Positions 25,994 through 34,305 of a DNA stretch of 64,000 nt are shown piece after piece. The DNA is taken from NCBI RefSeq assembly GCF_020907985.1, contig NZ_JAJJPA010000006.1, forward strand, positions 202,628-266,627. Direction: 5' to 3'. Every line of letters begins with the position of its first letter. The stretch's first letter is position 1. A model generated the notes under the pieces. It was not told the DNA's origin. It searched no databases and worked only from the letters and a program-made list of their open reading frames with translations. Origin of the DNA: Kitasatospora humi (lineage in GTDB: Bacteria > Actinomycetota > Actinomycetes > Streptomycetales > Streptomycetaceae). The translations under genes and the position numbers were made by a program.

Positions 25994-26721
25994 CCGGCAT
26001 CGGCACCGACCCGCCCGCCACGGCCGCCACGGCCGTGCGCGTGGTGCTCGCCGACGATGAGCGGCTGGTCCGGCTCGGCCTGCGGGTGGTGATCGACTCC
26101 GAGCCGGACCTCACGGTGGTCGGCGAGGCGGCCGACGGCAGTGAGGTGGTGCCACTGGTGCGTGAGACGGCACCGGACGTCGTGCTGATGGACGTCCGGA
26201 TGCCCCAGGTGGACGGGATCCGGGCCACCGAACTGATCCTGGCCGCGGTGCCGCAGCCGCCGCGGATCCTGGTGGTCACCACCTTCGAGCACGATGACTA
26301 CGTCTACCAGGCCCTGCGGGCCGGGGCCGCCGGGTTCCTGCTGAAGCGCGCCGGCGCGGAGGAGATGGTGCAGGCGGTGCGGTTGCTGGCCCGCAGCGAC
26401 TCGCTGCTCTACCCGACCGCCATCCGCGAGCTGGTCGCCGCCCACCGCAGCGCGTCCGGCGGCTCCAGCCTCCCGGGGGGCGGCCCGGGCCCCACCGGCA
26501 AGGGCCGCGGCGGGCCGATCGGCCGGCTCACCGAGCGCGAGGGGCAGGTGCTGCGGCTGATGGCGACCGGCCTGAACAACGGGGAGATCGCAGCGGAGCT
26601 GGTGGTCAGCCCGGAGACCGTCAAGTCCCATGTGGCCGGCGTCCTCGCCAAACTGGGCGCCCGCGACCGGACCCAGGCGGTGATCATCGCCTATGACTCG
26701 GGCTTCGTCCTGCCGAAATGA
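25990..26721 (+). CDS. NarL/LuxR-family response regulator
   Basis: A 243-residue protein with a receiver domain (phospho-acceptor Asp68 in VVLMDVRMPQVDG, acidic pocket near LADDERLV, conserved Lys in FLLKRAG) and a C-terminal LuxR helix-turn-helix (LTEREGQVLRLMATGLNNGEIA). It is the cognate partner of the histidine kinase immediately upstream. The regulon is unknown; no obvious target such as an ABC transporter lies beside it. Confidence 0.94.
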   Translation: MTGIGTDPPATAATAVRVVLADDERLVRLGLRVVIDSEPDLTVVGEAADGSEVVPLVRETAPDVVLMDVRMPQVDGIRATELILAAVPQPPRILVVTTFEHDDYVYQALRAGAAGFLLKRAGAEEMVQAVRLLARSDSLLYPTAIRELVAAHRSASGGSSLPGGGPGPTGKGRGGPIGRLTEREGQVLRLMATGLNNGEIAAELVVSPETVKSHVAGVLAKLGARDRTQAVIIAYDSGFVLPK

Positions 26722-26828
26722 CCACCGGGTCGGCATCGACCCGACCCGCCAACGCCCCCACCGCTAAGGCCCCCGACCGCCGGCGCCCGGTCTGCGGTGG
26801 TGGCCCGTCGGGGTGGGCCCGGACGTCG

Positions 26829-27203
26829 TCAGATCCGCCAGGCGCGGATCCGGTCGGCCGCCGCGAAGATGTCGGCCTCGGCCGCCGCGACGTCGCGGGC
26901 CAGCTCCACCAGCGCACCGTACGGCGGGTCGATGCCCTCCTTCGCGGCGTGCATGTAGGCCGCCGTCGCCATGCAGGCGTAGAGGTTGTTGCGCACCGGC
27001 AGCGGCCGCAGCAGCACGATGGTGTGCATCAGGGCGGCCGCGCACCAGGCCGGGTCGGCGTCGTGGCCGAGTTGCGCGGTGTTCACCCGGTGCCGGGCGA
27101 CGGCGGCCTGCAGGGCGGAGTAGTCCCGCACGCTCAGGTCCTCGGGCGAGGCCTGCTCCTGGACGTCGAGCAACCAGCGGATGTCGACGTGCAGCATGCT
27201 CAC
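26829..27203 (-). CDS. Fic/Doc-like protein with degenerate active-site motif (toxin candidate)
   Basis: A 124-residue helical protein resembling small actinobacterial Fic/Doc-type proteins. A VRDYSALQAAVARHR segment is followed by a helix, and the Fic-loop position reads LRPLPVRNNLYACMATAAYM. The canonical H-P/x-F-x-(D/E)-x-N-(G/K)-R motif is reduced to P-L-x-x-R-N-N; the catalytic His is absent. It starts within the stop of the preceding small gene (4-base overlap), the layout of an antitoxin-toxin operon. AMPylation or phosphorylation activity is doubtful. Confidence 0.7.
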   Translation of the reverse strand: MSMLHVDIRWLLDVQEQASPEDLSVRDYSALQAAVARHRVNTAQLGHDADPAWCAAALMHTIVLLRPLPVRNNLYACMATAAYMHAAKEGIDPPYGALVELARDVAAAEADIFAAADRIRAWRI

Positions 27204-27427
27204 GCCGCAGCGCGCTTGGCGGCCGGGGTGTCCTCGGGGAAGGCGGCGTCGAACTCCTCCAGGTGCGCGTTCCAGAACGCCACCGCGTGGTTGACGAAGG
27301 TTCGACGCTGCTGCTCACGCACGCTCAGGTCATGCACGTACGCCTTGACGCTCTTGCCGTCTGCCGCGGCGGCCTCGCGGATCGCGGCCAGTTCCGCCTC
27401 GGTGTACTCGATGTTGAGTGCTGGCAT
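27200..27427 (-). CDS. Antitoxin-like small protein
   Basis: A 75-residue protein opening with a beta strand and helix (MPALNIEYTEAELAAIREAA, then KSVKAYVHDLS) in the ribbon-helix-helix style, with an acidic C-terminal tail expected to cover a toxin. It is first in a two-gene unit with the Fic-like gene and overlaps it by 4 bases. There is no SD; TACCCT ends 6 bases before the ATG, so the mRNA may be leaderless. Confidence 0.7.
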   Translation of the reverse strand: MPALNIEYTEAELAAIREAAAADGKSVKAYVHDLSVREQQRRTFVNHAVAFWNAHLEEFDAAFPEDTPAAKRAAA

Positions 27428-27524
27428 GCGCTCAGGGTATCGGAGGGGTACCAGCCCCGGGGGGCGATCGAACTTTCTCGCGACAGCCTGCAACAGGCCC
27501 GTTGACCCGGCGCGTTAGCCAGGC

Positions 27525-28067
27525 ATGAAGCACTCACCGACCAGCGGACCGGCCGCCTCGGGCCCGCCCGATTTCCTGGAGTTCGCCGCAGCCCGCGGCG
27601 GGCACCTCTTCAAGACGGCCTATCTGCTCACCGGTGGCGACCGGCACCTGGCCGAGGACCTCGTACAGGAGGCACTCAGCCGGCTGTTCGTGCGCTGGCG
27701 GCGGGTGCGCAAGGTGGAGAATCCGGCCGGCTACGCACAGACGGTGCTGGTCAACGCCTTCCTCTCGCTGCGCCGCCGACGCAGCAGCAGCGAGCGGGTG
27801 ACCTTCGAGTTCCCCGAGGTGGCCGTCACCGACACCGACCCGACTCTCCGACTCACCCTGCTGCGCGCGCTGCAGGACCTCTCCACCTCGGACCGCGCGG
27901 TCCTGGTGCTGCGGTACTGGGAGGACCGCAGCGTCGAGGAGACGGCAGCCGCACTGCAGTTGAGCCCCACCGCCGTCCGGTCACGCGCCCACCGGGCGCT
28001 CAACCGGATGCGGGCCCTGCTCGGCGACAGCCTCGCCGACCAGGCCGCGGGCGGCAGCCCGCGCTGA
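27525..28067 (+). CDS. SigE-family ECF RNA polymerase sigma factor
   Basis: A 180-residue ECF sigma: region 2 (about 12-80, LAEDLVQEALSRLFVRW) and region 4 (about 105-160, RSVEETAAALQLSPTAVRSRAHRAL). The composition fits the actinobacterial SigE (TIGR02983-like) group. The gene after it encodes a single-span membrane protein, the usual arrangement for this group, so that product is the probable regulator or partner. Confidence 0.92.
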   Translation: MKHSPTSGPAASGPPDFLEFAAARGGHLFKTAYLLTGGDRHLAEDLVQEALSRLFVRWRRVRKVENPAGYAQTVLVNAFLSLRRRRSSSERVTFEFPEVAVTDTDPTLRLTLLRALQDLSTSDRAVLVLRYWEDRSVEETAAALQLSPTAVRSRAHRALNRMRALLGDSLADQAAGGSPR

Positions 28068-28139
28068 GCGCGGATCCGCCCCGCTTAGGCGGATTTCGAC
28101 CACGTCCTGACAGATTTGATCAGAAAGCAGGCCACAGCA

Positions 28140-29420
28140 ATGCCTTTTGAAGATGACTTCAGCAATGCCCTGCGGGAGGCGGCCGACGCCTCCGAGCCGC
28201 CGCCGGTCCAGCTGATGGCCGCCGGCGCCGCCCAGCGCGGCCGTCGCACCAAGCGCCGCCGCGCCATTCTCACCGCGACCGCCTCGGTGGCGGTGCTGGC
28301 CGTCGCCGGCACCTTGGCCGTCCAGTCGCCCCCGGCCTCTTCGCACTCCGCGGTCACCGACCTGAGTGCGGCGGCCTCCGTCAGCGCCTCGGCCTCCGTC
28401 GATCCGAAGCCGGTGACCGGCGATCAGATGCTGGCCCTGTTCAAGTCCAAGCTGCCCGCCGGCCTCCAGCTGAGCGCACCACGGAGTCAGGGTACCGAGC
28501 AGAACGACGCCGGCGCCGTCCAGATGGCACTGGCCGCCTACACCGCGGCCGACGGCCAGGGCAAGGGCACGGTGGAGATCACCGTCACACGGCAGAAGGC
28601 CGACCTCAACACCAAGGACCTGGCCTGCGATTCGACCTGGCAAGGCTGCACCCGCACCCGCCAGGCCGACGGCAGCTACCTGCGGTTGGACCTGCCGCCC
28701 AAGGCCGACGGATCGCACCCCGACCAGGGCGCCGCAGGGTCGCAGCTGTGGGCCGTGCAACTGCAGCGGCCCGACGGCACCGTGGTGACGGCCAGTTCGA
28801 GCAACATCCCCGCCCCGGGGCAGGGCTCCACGATGGCGAACGGCCCGTTCCTGACGGCCGACCAGCTCAAGGCGCTTGCCCTCGATCCGGTCTGGCCGCA
28901 GGTGGGCGCCGCGCTCGGCGCCCCGCATGACGTCCCGGACACGAAGGGGTCGCCCACCGAGGACTGGGTGGGGCTGCCGTACGACGACATCCTGCGCACC
29001 GCCGCGCCGCTGCTGCCGTCCGGCCTCACCGAGCAGCAGATCCCCGGCGTCGCGAAGGATGCCGGTTTCGGCTCGTTCCTGGTCGACGACGGCCACGGCA
29101 AGAGCCTGATCCGGGTGGCTGTGGAGGACTGGAGCGTCTACAAGCAGAACCCGTTCGACCCGCCGATCGACGGCGAGTTCACCAACGCCGCCGTCCTGCC
29201 GAACGGCGACAAGCTGATCTCCGGCACCGACAGCCACTACAAGGGCGAGGTCCGCAACTTCGCCGAGGTCCTGACCCCGCAGCACCTGATGGTCGTCGTC
29301 GAATCGTTCAACGGCACGTCCTTCACCGCCGACGAGGTCACCCGCAGTCAGCCCGCGCTGTCCGTGGACCAGGTCAAGGCGATCGCCACCAGCCCGACCT
29401 GGCACGGCCCCGCGAAGTAG
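28140..29420 (+). CDS. Membrane-anchored protein downstream of the SigE-family sigma
   Basis: A 426-residue protein with a short cytoplasmic N-terminus (about 38 residues, acidic then basic RRTKRRR), one membrane helix (about 40-62) and a long extracytoplasmic domain. This topology matches proteins usually encoded after SigE-family sigma genes, which may act as anti-sigma factors or sensors; no zinc-finger anti-sigma motif is present. ATG 28140 is preferred to an upstream TTG in frame. Confidence 0.75.
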   Translation: MPFEDDFSNALREAADASEPPPVQLMAAGAAQRGRRTKRRRAILTATASVAVLAVAGTLAVQSPPASSHSAVTDLSAAASVSASASVDPKPVTGDQMLALFKSKLPAGLQLSAPRSQGTEQNDAGAVQMALAAYTAADGQGKGTVEITVTRQKADLNTKDLACDSTWQGCTRTRQADGSYLRLDLPPKADGSHPDQGAAGSQLWAVQLQRPDGTVVTASSSNIPAPGQGSTMANGPFLTADQLKALALDPVWPQVGAALGAPHDVPDTKGSPTEDWVGLPYDDILRTAAPLLPSGLTEQQIPGVAKDAGFGSFLVDDGHGKSLIRVAVEDWSVYKQNPFDPPIDGEFTNAAVLPNGDKLISGTDSHYKGEVRNFAEVLTPQHLMVVVESFNGTSFTADEVTRSQPALSVDQVKAIATSPTWHGPAK

Positions 29421-29441
29421 CACCTGGCGAGGGAGCAGGGT

Positions 29442-29472
29442 GCGCCGGTCCGCCGCGGGGGCGGACCGGCGC
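29442..29472. terminator. Strong bidirectional terminator
   Basis: GCGCCGGTCCGCC (29442-29454) and its complement (29460-29472) give a 13-bp stem with a 5-base loop between convergent genes. Confidence 0.75.
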
Positions 29473-29488
29473 CTCCGGTGTACCTCTC

Positions 29489-31099
29489 CTACATCGGATC
29501 CACCTGCCGCAGCCCCTCCGCGTCCAACTGCAGCCACCGGGTCAGCCCGAGCCGCCGCAGGAACCGCACGTCATGGCTGACCACCAGGAACGCACCGCGG
29601 TACGACTCCAGCGCCTCGGTGAGCTGGCGCATGCTGGCCAGGTCGAGGTTGTTGCTGGGCTCGTCGAGCAGCAGCAACTGCGGCGGCGGGTCGGCGAGCA
29701 GCAGCGCCGCCAGGGTGGCGCGGAACCGCTCGCCGCCGGAGAGCGTGCCGGCCGGCTGGTCGGCCCGCCGCCCCCGGAACAGGAACCGCGCCAGCCGGGC
29801 CCGCACCAGGTTGTCGCTGATCCCGGGCGCCAGCGCCTTGACGTTGTCCACCACGCTGAGCTTGTCGTCCAGCAGGTCGAGCCGCTGCGGCAGGTACCGG
29901 ATGGTCACCGGGGTGAGCATCTCTCCACCGAGCGGTGTGAGTTCACCGGCGATGGTGCGCAGCAGGGTGGTCTTGCCGGCGCCGTTGCCGCCGACCAGGC
30001 CGACCCGTTCGGGGCCGCGCAGGGTCAGGTCGACGGTGCCGCCGTGTGCCAGCGCGACGTCTGCCATCCGCAACACCGTGCGCCCCTCGGGGACTTCGGT
30101 GCGCGGCAGGTCGATCCGGATCTCGGCATCCTCGCGGAACGCCTCCTCCGCGGCGACCAGCCGCTCCTGCGCGTCGGCCAGCCGGTCGGCGTGCAGGTTG
30201 CGGTGCTTGCCCGCGGAGACCTGGGCCTGCCGCTTGCGTTCGCCCATCACGATCTTGGGCTCCCGCTTGTTCTCGTACATCTTCTTGCCGTACCGCGCCC
30301 GCCTGGCCAACTTCACTTGGGCCTCGGCGAGTTCGCGTTTCTGCCGCTGCACATCGCTCTCGGCGACCCGGACCATCCGCTCGGCCGCCTCCTGCTCAAC
30401 GGCGAGCGCGGCCTCGTACTCCTCGAAGTTGCCGCCGTAGAAGGTGACTTCGCCGTCCCGCAGGTCGGCGATCTGGTCCACGTAGGAGAGCAGCTCCCGG
30501 TCGTGGCTGACGATCACCATGACCCCGGAGTAGCTCTCCACCGCCTCATAGAGCCGGGCGCGGGCGGAACGGTCCAGGTTGTTGGTCGGTTCGTCCAGCA
30601 GCAGCACATCGGGGCGGTCCAGCAGCAGGGCGGCCAGGCGGAGCAACACCGCCTCGCCGCCGGAGAGTTCGCCGACGGTCCGGTCCAGCCCGAGCTTGCC
30701 CAGGCCGAGCTTGTCCAAGGTGGCCGCGGCCCGCTCCTCGACGTCCCAGTCGTCGCCGAGCACGGCGAAGTGCTCCTCGGCGACGTCCCCGGACTCGATG
30801 GCCCGCAGCGCCTCCCGGCGGGCCCGGATGCCGAGCGCCTCGTCCACCCGAAGACCGGTATCCAGCGCCAAGTCCTGCGGGAGGTAGCCGAGTTCGCCAC
30901 CGATCCGGACCGATCCGGCGGTCGGGGTGAGCTCGCCGGCCAGCAGCCGCAGCAGGGTGGACTTGCCGGCCCCGTTGAGGCCGATCAGACCGGTCCGGCC
31001 GGGACCGACGGCGAGGTGGAAGTCCTCCAGCACGGGCTTGCCGTCGGGCCACTCGAAGCTGAGGTCGGTGCAGAGGATCGCGGTGGTGGGTGATGCCAT
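29489..31099 (-). CDS. ABC-F family ATP-binding cassette protein (ribosome-associated)
   Basis: A 536-residue protein with two ABC cassettes and no membrane segments. Walker A motifs are GLNGAGKST (about 37) and GGNGAGKTT (about 350), the signature LSGGE occurs twice, and Walker B is LLLDEPTNN and LLLDEPSNN. A charged linker lies between them, with long Arg/Lys/Glu helices around residues 220-300. ABC-F proteins act on the ribosome, and many actinomycete members give resistance to macrolides, lincosamides or pleuromutilins. ATG 31099 follows AGGAGG. A long leader with a small ORF precedes it and suggests drug-responsive control. Confidence 0.92.
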   Translation of the reverse strand: MASPTTAILCTDLSFEWPDGKPVLEDFHLAVGPGRTGLIGLNGAGKSTLLRLLAGELTPTAGSVRIGGELGYLPQDLALDTGLRVDEALGIRARREALRAIESGDVAEEHFAVLGDDWDVEERAAATLDKLGLGKLGLDRTVGELSGGEAVLLRLAALLLDRPDVLLLDEPTNNLDRSARARLYEAVESYSGVMVIVSHDRELLSYVDQIADLRDGEVTFYGGNFEEYEAALAVEQEAAERMVRVAESDVQRQKRELAEAQVKLARRARYGKKMYENKREPKIVMGERKRQAQVSAGKHRNLHADRLADAQERLVAAEEAFREDAEIRIDLPRTEVPEGRTVLRMADVALAHGGTVDLTLRGPERVGLVGGNGAGKTTLLRTIAGELTPLGGEMLTPVTIRYLPQRLDLLDDKLSVVDNVKALAPGISDNLVRARLARFLFRGRRADQPAGTLSGGERFRATLAALLLADPPPQLLLLDEPSNNLDLASMRQLTEALESYRGAFLVVSHDVRFLRRLGLTRWLQLDAEGLRQVDPM

Positions 31100-31124
31100 G
31101 GGGGCCTCCTGCGAGGTTGCGCGA

Positions 31125-31274
31125 GTGTGGGAACGAGCAACACGGGAGACACCGCGAGGAGGGCGAGGCGAGGGCAGCGGAACGGAAGGCATCCCACACG
31201 GGGACGGGCTCCACACCGAGATCGCAGGCACGCTCCATGATCCGCGCGAATACCCAGCGCGAGAGCGGTGTCTC
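31125..31274 (-). promoter_or_regulatory. Candidate attenuator with alternative hairpins in the ABC-F leader
   Basis: Two perfect inverted repeats are interleaved in the leader. GAGACACCGC (31274-31265 on the minus strand) pairs with 31155-31146. TCCCACAC/GTGTGGGA at 31192-31199 pairs with 31125-31132. Because their order is A-B-A'-B', they cannot both form as simple hairpins, the hallmark of switchable attenuation. The first arm begins one base after the start of the leader peptide stop codon. Confidence 0.5.
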
Positions 31275-31305
31275 AGGACCTCAGTAGAGCAACGGCCTTC
31301 TCCAT
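31273..31305 (-). CDS. Putative 10-residue leader peptide of the ABC-F gene
   Basis: ATG at 31305 opens a reading frame encoding MEKAVALLRS and ending in TGA. GGAAGG lies directly before the ATG, and the frame is about 19 bases after the predicted transcription start. Drug-induced stalling on such leader peptides is known to control many ribosome-protection genes. Translation is not proven here. Confidence 0.45.
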   Translation of the reverse strand: MEKAVALLRS

Positions 31306-31330
31306 ACCTTCCGGCGAACCAACGACAGCA

Positions 31331-31359
31331 ACGGTACGTCCGGTCCGCCGGACACGCAA
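31331..31359 (-). promoter_or_regulatory. Promoter of the ABC-F leader
   Basis: On the minus strand TTGCGT (31354-31359) and TACCGT (31331-31336) are separated by exactly 17 bases. Transcription would start near 31324 and give a leader of about 225 bases before the ABC-F start. The 31100-31441 interval holds only this leader, the peptide and the promoter. Confidence 0.5.
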
Positions 31360-31441
31360 AGGGTTTTCCCGGGGTGGTGCGCGCGCCGGCTCGACCGCCG
31401 GTCGTCACCGGCGCGCCACCCGTGCCGAATGCGCGCCGGCC

Positions 31442-32221
31442 CTAGCGGATGCCGCCCGCCACCGCCTCCCGTGCGGCCGCCGCCAGGCCGCTGGTCCACG
31501 GGTCCCCATGGCCCGGCAGGACGGTGCCGACCTCGTACCCGGCGATCTTCTCCAGCGAGGCCAGCGCCGCGCCGCTGTCCTGGGTGAAGGCACGGCAGAT
31601 GACGCACGGTCCGACCCGTCCGACCACCGAGTCGAGGGTGACCAGTGCGTCGCCGGTGAAGGCGGTGGCGGCGCCCGGGAAGAGGTAGCTGGTGCTGCCA
31701 CGCGTGTGCCCCGGCGTGTGAACGGCCAACGGAGCCCCGGGCAGATCGAGTTGGCGGTCGTCGCTGAAGGTCCGCAGCTGCCGTACCGCCGGGGTGCGCA
31801 GGGCTCCCGAGCGGGCCAGGTGCAGCGGCGGGCGCAGCGCGCTCGGGCGGCGGACCGCGTAGCCGAGCAGGGACCGCTCCGGCTTCCAGACCTTGGTGAG
31901 CCTGCGCGGCTCGGCCAGGATCGGCGCGTCCGACTCGTGCACCCAGACCTCGGCGCCGGCAGCCACCCGGACGCGTTCGGCCAGGCCGACGTGGTCGGGG
32001 TGGCCGTGCGTGATCAGCACCGCCGCGATGTCGGTGATCGGCCGGTCGATCCGGCGCAGGGTGTCGAGCAGACGGTCCCAGTGCGCGGGCAGTCCGGCGT
32101 CGACCAGCACCAGGGCCGGACCGGCGTCGACGAGGTAGAAGTTGACCAGTTGGTCGCCCAGCCGGTGGACGGTCGGGACGGAGGCGGTGGCGGAAGAGGT
32201 GAAGTCGGTCATCGTGCTCAC
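31442..32221 (-). CDS. MBL-fold metallo-hydrolase
   Basis: A 259-residue metallo-beta-lactamase-fold protein with the zinc-binding motif THGHPDHVGLAE (HxHxDH) near residue 60, a later ligand His in TPGHTRGSTSYL, Asp in FTGDAL and a C-terminal VLPGHGDPW. The substrate is not predictable; relatives include lactonases and glyoxalase II. GTG 32221 overlaps the stop of the preceding gene by 4 bases, so the two are one operon. Confidence 0.9.
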   Translation of the reverse strand: MSTMTDFTSSATASVPTVHRLGDQLVNFYLVDAGPALVLVDAGLPAHWDRLLDTLRRIDRPITDIAAVLITHGHPDHVGLAERVRVAAGAEVWVHESDAPILAEPRRLTKVWKPERSLLGYAVRRPSALRPPLHLARSGALRTPAVRQLRTFSDDRQLDLPGAPLAVHTPGHTRGSTSYLFPGAATAFTGDALVTLDSVVGRVGPCVICRAFTQDSGAALASLEKIAGYEVGTVLPGHGDPWTSGLAAAAREAVAGGIR

Positions 32222-33168
32222 CGGCCCAGCTCGATGCCGGTGCCGGGCAGGGCGGCGATCTGCTCGGCGCCGAGCAGCCGCGCCGCCGTCCAGGCGCCCG
32301 GCGCCGGGGCGTCGAGCAGCCTGGTCGCGGTCGCGGCGGCCAGCGCCGCGGTGAATGCGAACCCCTCGCCCGTGCGCAGCTCGGCCGTGTGCCGCCGCCC
32401 GTCCACATCGTTGATCTCCGCGTAGCCGTAGGAGCGGCCGTCCGGCTCGCCGGCGCCGCGCGGCACGGCGTACGCGGTGATGTCGGGCGCGCCGCTGGCC
32501 TGCCGCGCCGCCTCCAGATCGCCCACCGGCACCGGGATGACGGTGCGCGGCGCACCGCCGAAGACGAGCGTGGTGGCGCCGTTGCCGAGCGGGGCGCGCA
32601 CCAGCTCGCCGGCGCGGTACGTGGTGGCGCCCTCGGCAGCGGCCGCGGCGACGGTGCTGCGCACGCCCTCGGTGTCGTACGCGCTGCCGGCGGCGGAGGC
32701 GACCACCACGCGGGCGGCGCGGATGCCCGGTTCGAGCAGCGCCAGGACCAGCGCCTCGGTGGCAGCCGGACCGAACCCGGCTCCGGTCACCAGCGCCACA
32801 CCCCGCCGGCGCGCCTCGGCGTCCCGGTCGAGCACGGCGCGCACGGCGGCGCGCTCGTTGGCGAGGTCCAGGTACGGCGTGCCGGCGGCCAGGCAGGCCG
32901 CCATCACCGGCGGCGCCAGTCGGGCGAACGGGCCGACCGTGTTGACCAGCACCCGCCCCGCCGCCGCCATCGCGGCCAGCGAGTCGGGGTCCGCGAGGTC
33001 CACGGCCAGCACGGAGACCGCGTCACTGTCGAGCCGCGCCGCGGCCTCGCCGAGTCGGGCGGCGTCCCGGCCGGCGAGTGCCACCCGCGCGCCCTGCCGC
33101 ACCAGGTGGTCCGCGATCAGGGTGCCGGTGGTACCGGACGCGCCGAGTACGACGAAGTCATTTCGCAT
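32218..33168 (-). CDS. Saccharopine dehydrogenase-like NAD(P)-binding protein
   Basis: A 316-residue protein with an N-terminal Rossmann fold (FVVLGASGTTGTLIADHLV) and the overall pattern of the saccharopine dehydrogenase/trans-acting enoyl reductase family (LVNTVGPFARLAPPVMAACLAAGTPYLDLANE). The substrate is unknown. I take ATG 33168 because GGAAGG sits 8 bases upstream; ATG 33174 is too close to it. It is divergent from a MarR gene, with repeated ATGACA/TGTCAT motifs between. Confidence 0.85.
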   Translation of the reverse strand: MRNDFVVLGASGTTGTLIADHLVRQGARVALAGRDAARLGEAAARLDSDAVSVLAVDLADPDSLAAMAAAGRVLVNTVGPFARLAPPVMAACLAAGTPYLDLANERAAVRAVLDRDAEARRRGVALVTGAGFGPAATEALVLALLEPGIRAARVVVASAAGSAYDTEGVRSTVAAAAAEGATTYRAGELVRAPLGNGATTLVFGGAPRTVIPVPVGDLEAARQASGAPDITAYAVPRGAGEPDGRSYGYAEINDVDGRRHTAELRTGEGFAFTAALAAATATRLLDAPAPGAWTAARLLGAEQIAALPGTGIELGR

Positions 33169-33214
33169 GGTCATGCCCTTCCGCTGGGAGTGGAACCCGT
33201 CGATGGGTGAAATC

Positions 33215-33272
33215 ATGACACAACATCGATGTCATGTCATCAATGTCGCTGCATCAATGTCGTGTCATTGAT
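33215..33272. promoter_or_regulatory. Clustered MarR operator motifs
   Basis: ATGACA (33215-33220) and TGTCAT (33230-33235) form one inverted repeat. A second TGTCAT is at 33235-33240, and ATCAATG/CATTGAT form a 7-base inverted repeat at 33253-33272. The region is AT-rich and lies between the divergent reductase-like and MarR genes. Confidence 0.6.
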
Positions 33273-33320
33273 ATGCTGACTCCACACCGAGGCCACGCCG
33301 AGCGAAGCGAGGGACAGCCC

Positions 33321-33800
33321 ATGACCGCCGACCGCAGCCACCCCACCCGGGCCGCCCGCGACGAACTGCGCTACCTGCTCCTGGCCGCGCAGCGCGAGGG
33401 CAGCCGCAGGCTCGGCGACGCCCTGCGCCCGCTGGGCCTGACCCCCTCCCAGGCCGAAGTGCTCGACGTCCTGACGGCCCATCAGCCCATCACCCTGGCC
33501 GCCCTCGGCCGGCTCCTCGTCTGCGAACAGGGCAGCCCGAGCCGCCTGGTCGACTCCCTGGTCCAACGCGACCTGGTCAGCCGCGTACCGCACCAGCAGG
33601 ACAAGCGCGCCGTCCTGATCGAACTCACCGACACCGGCAGCGCTCTGGCCGCCCAACTCGGCGAGGCCACCGGCCGCCTCACCGCCGAGATGGCCGGCCG
33701 CTTGTCCCCGCAGGACGTCGACACGCTCACCGCACTGCTGCACACCCTGCTCGACGGCAGCGAGGTCCTGGAGGGCATCCGCAGCCGCTTCCCCCACTGA
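33321..33800 (+). CDS. MarR-family regulator
   Basis: A 159-residue winged-helix protein: helix 1 YLLLAAQREGSRRLGDALRPLGL, recognition region ITLAALGRLLVCEQGSPSRLVDSLVQRDLV and the wing with the conserved D-K-R (QQDKRAVLIELTDTG). It probably represses itself and the divergent reductase/MBL operon through the repeat cluster at 33215-33272. ATG 33321 follows GAGGGA. Confidence 0.9.
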   Translation: MTADRSHPTRAARDELRYLLLAAQREGSRRLGDALRPLGLTPSQAEVLDVLTAHQPITLAALGRLLVCEQGSPSRLVDSLVQRDLVSRVPHQQDKRAVLIELTDTGSALAAQLGEATGRLTAEMAGRLSPQDVDTLTALLHTLLDGSEVLEGIRSRFPH

Positions 33801-33951
33801 GACCCGCGAGGGCGACGATCGAGCAGCGCCCCGAGCACCGGCGGGCCGCAGTCGTGAGCATCCTGCGTTGGGCGCTGCCCAGGGGCACGGTCCCGACGGC
33901 GACTGCGGTGAGGCGGTCCAGCGGTCGACCGTTCAGCCTGACAACGGCGCG

Positions 33952-34206
33952 GGGCTGAGCGTCAGCGACCCCTCCGACCGCTTCGACCGCTTCGAGCGCT
34001 TCGAGCGCTTCGAGCGGGAGGGGGAGGCGACCGCGACCCGGGCGCTGTCGGGCGCCGCCCCGTACTTCGCCGAGGCCGCCCACCAGGACAAGGCGTCCCT
34101 GACCAGCGCCCGGCGTCCCGACCCGGGGCCCGGCACGACGGCGGACGACCACACCGGCTTCGACCCGTTCGGCCCGGACATCGACCTCGGTTCGGCTCGG
34201 ACTGAA
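33952..34206 (+). other. Coding-like segment with 9-bp tandem repeats, possible gene remnant
   Basis: The only notable content of the 33801-34305 gap. Around 33975-34018 the unit CGCTTCGAS repeats about five times, encoding DRF/ERF tripeptides in one plus frame. Downstream codons stay strongly GC-biased at the third position to about 34200. No clear start, ribosome binding site or known family was found. It could be a decayed gene or a chance open frame. Confidence 0.3.
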
Positions 34207-34305
34207 CCGCCGGGCTTCAGCGTGGCGTCGATCGTCGCCTGTCCGCTGCTCCTTGGTCGCCTCGGCCCGGTGGTCTTGCCGACGTTCGTGACGGGGGCCC
34301 GGCGC

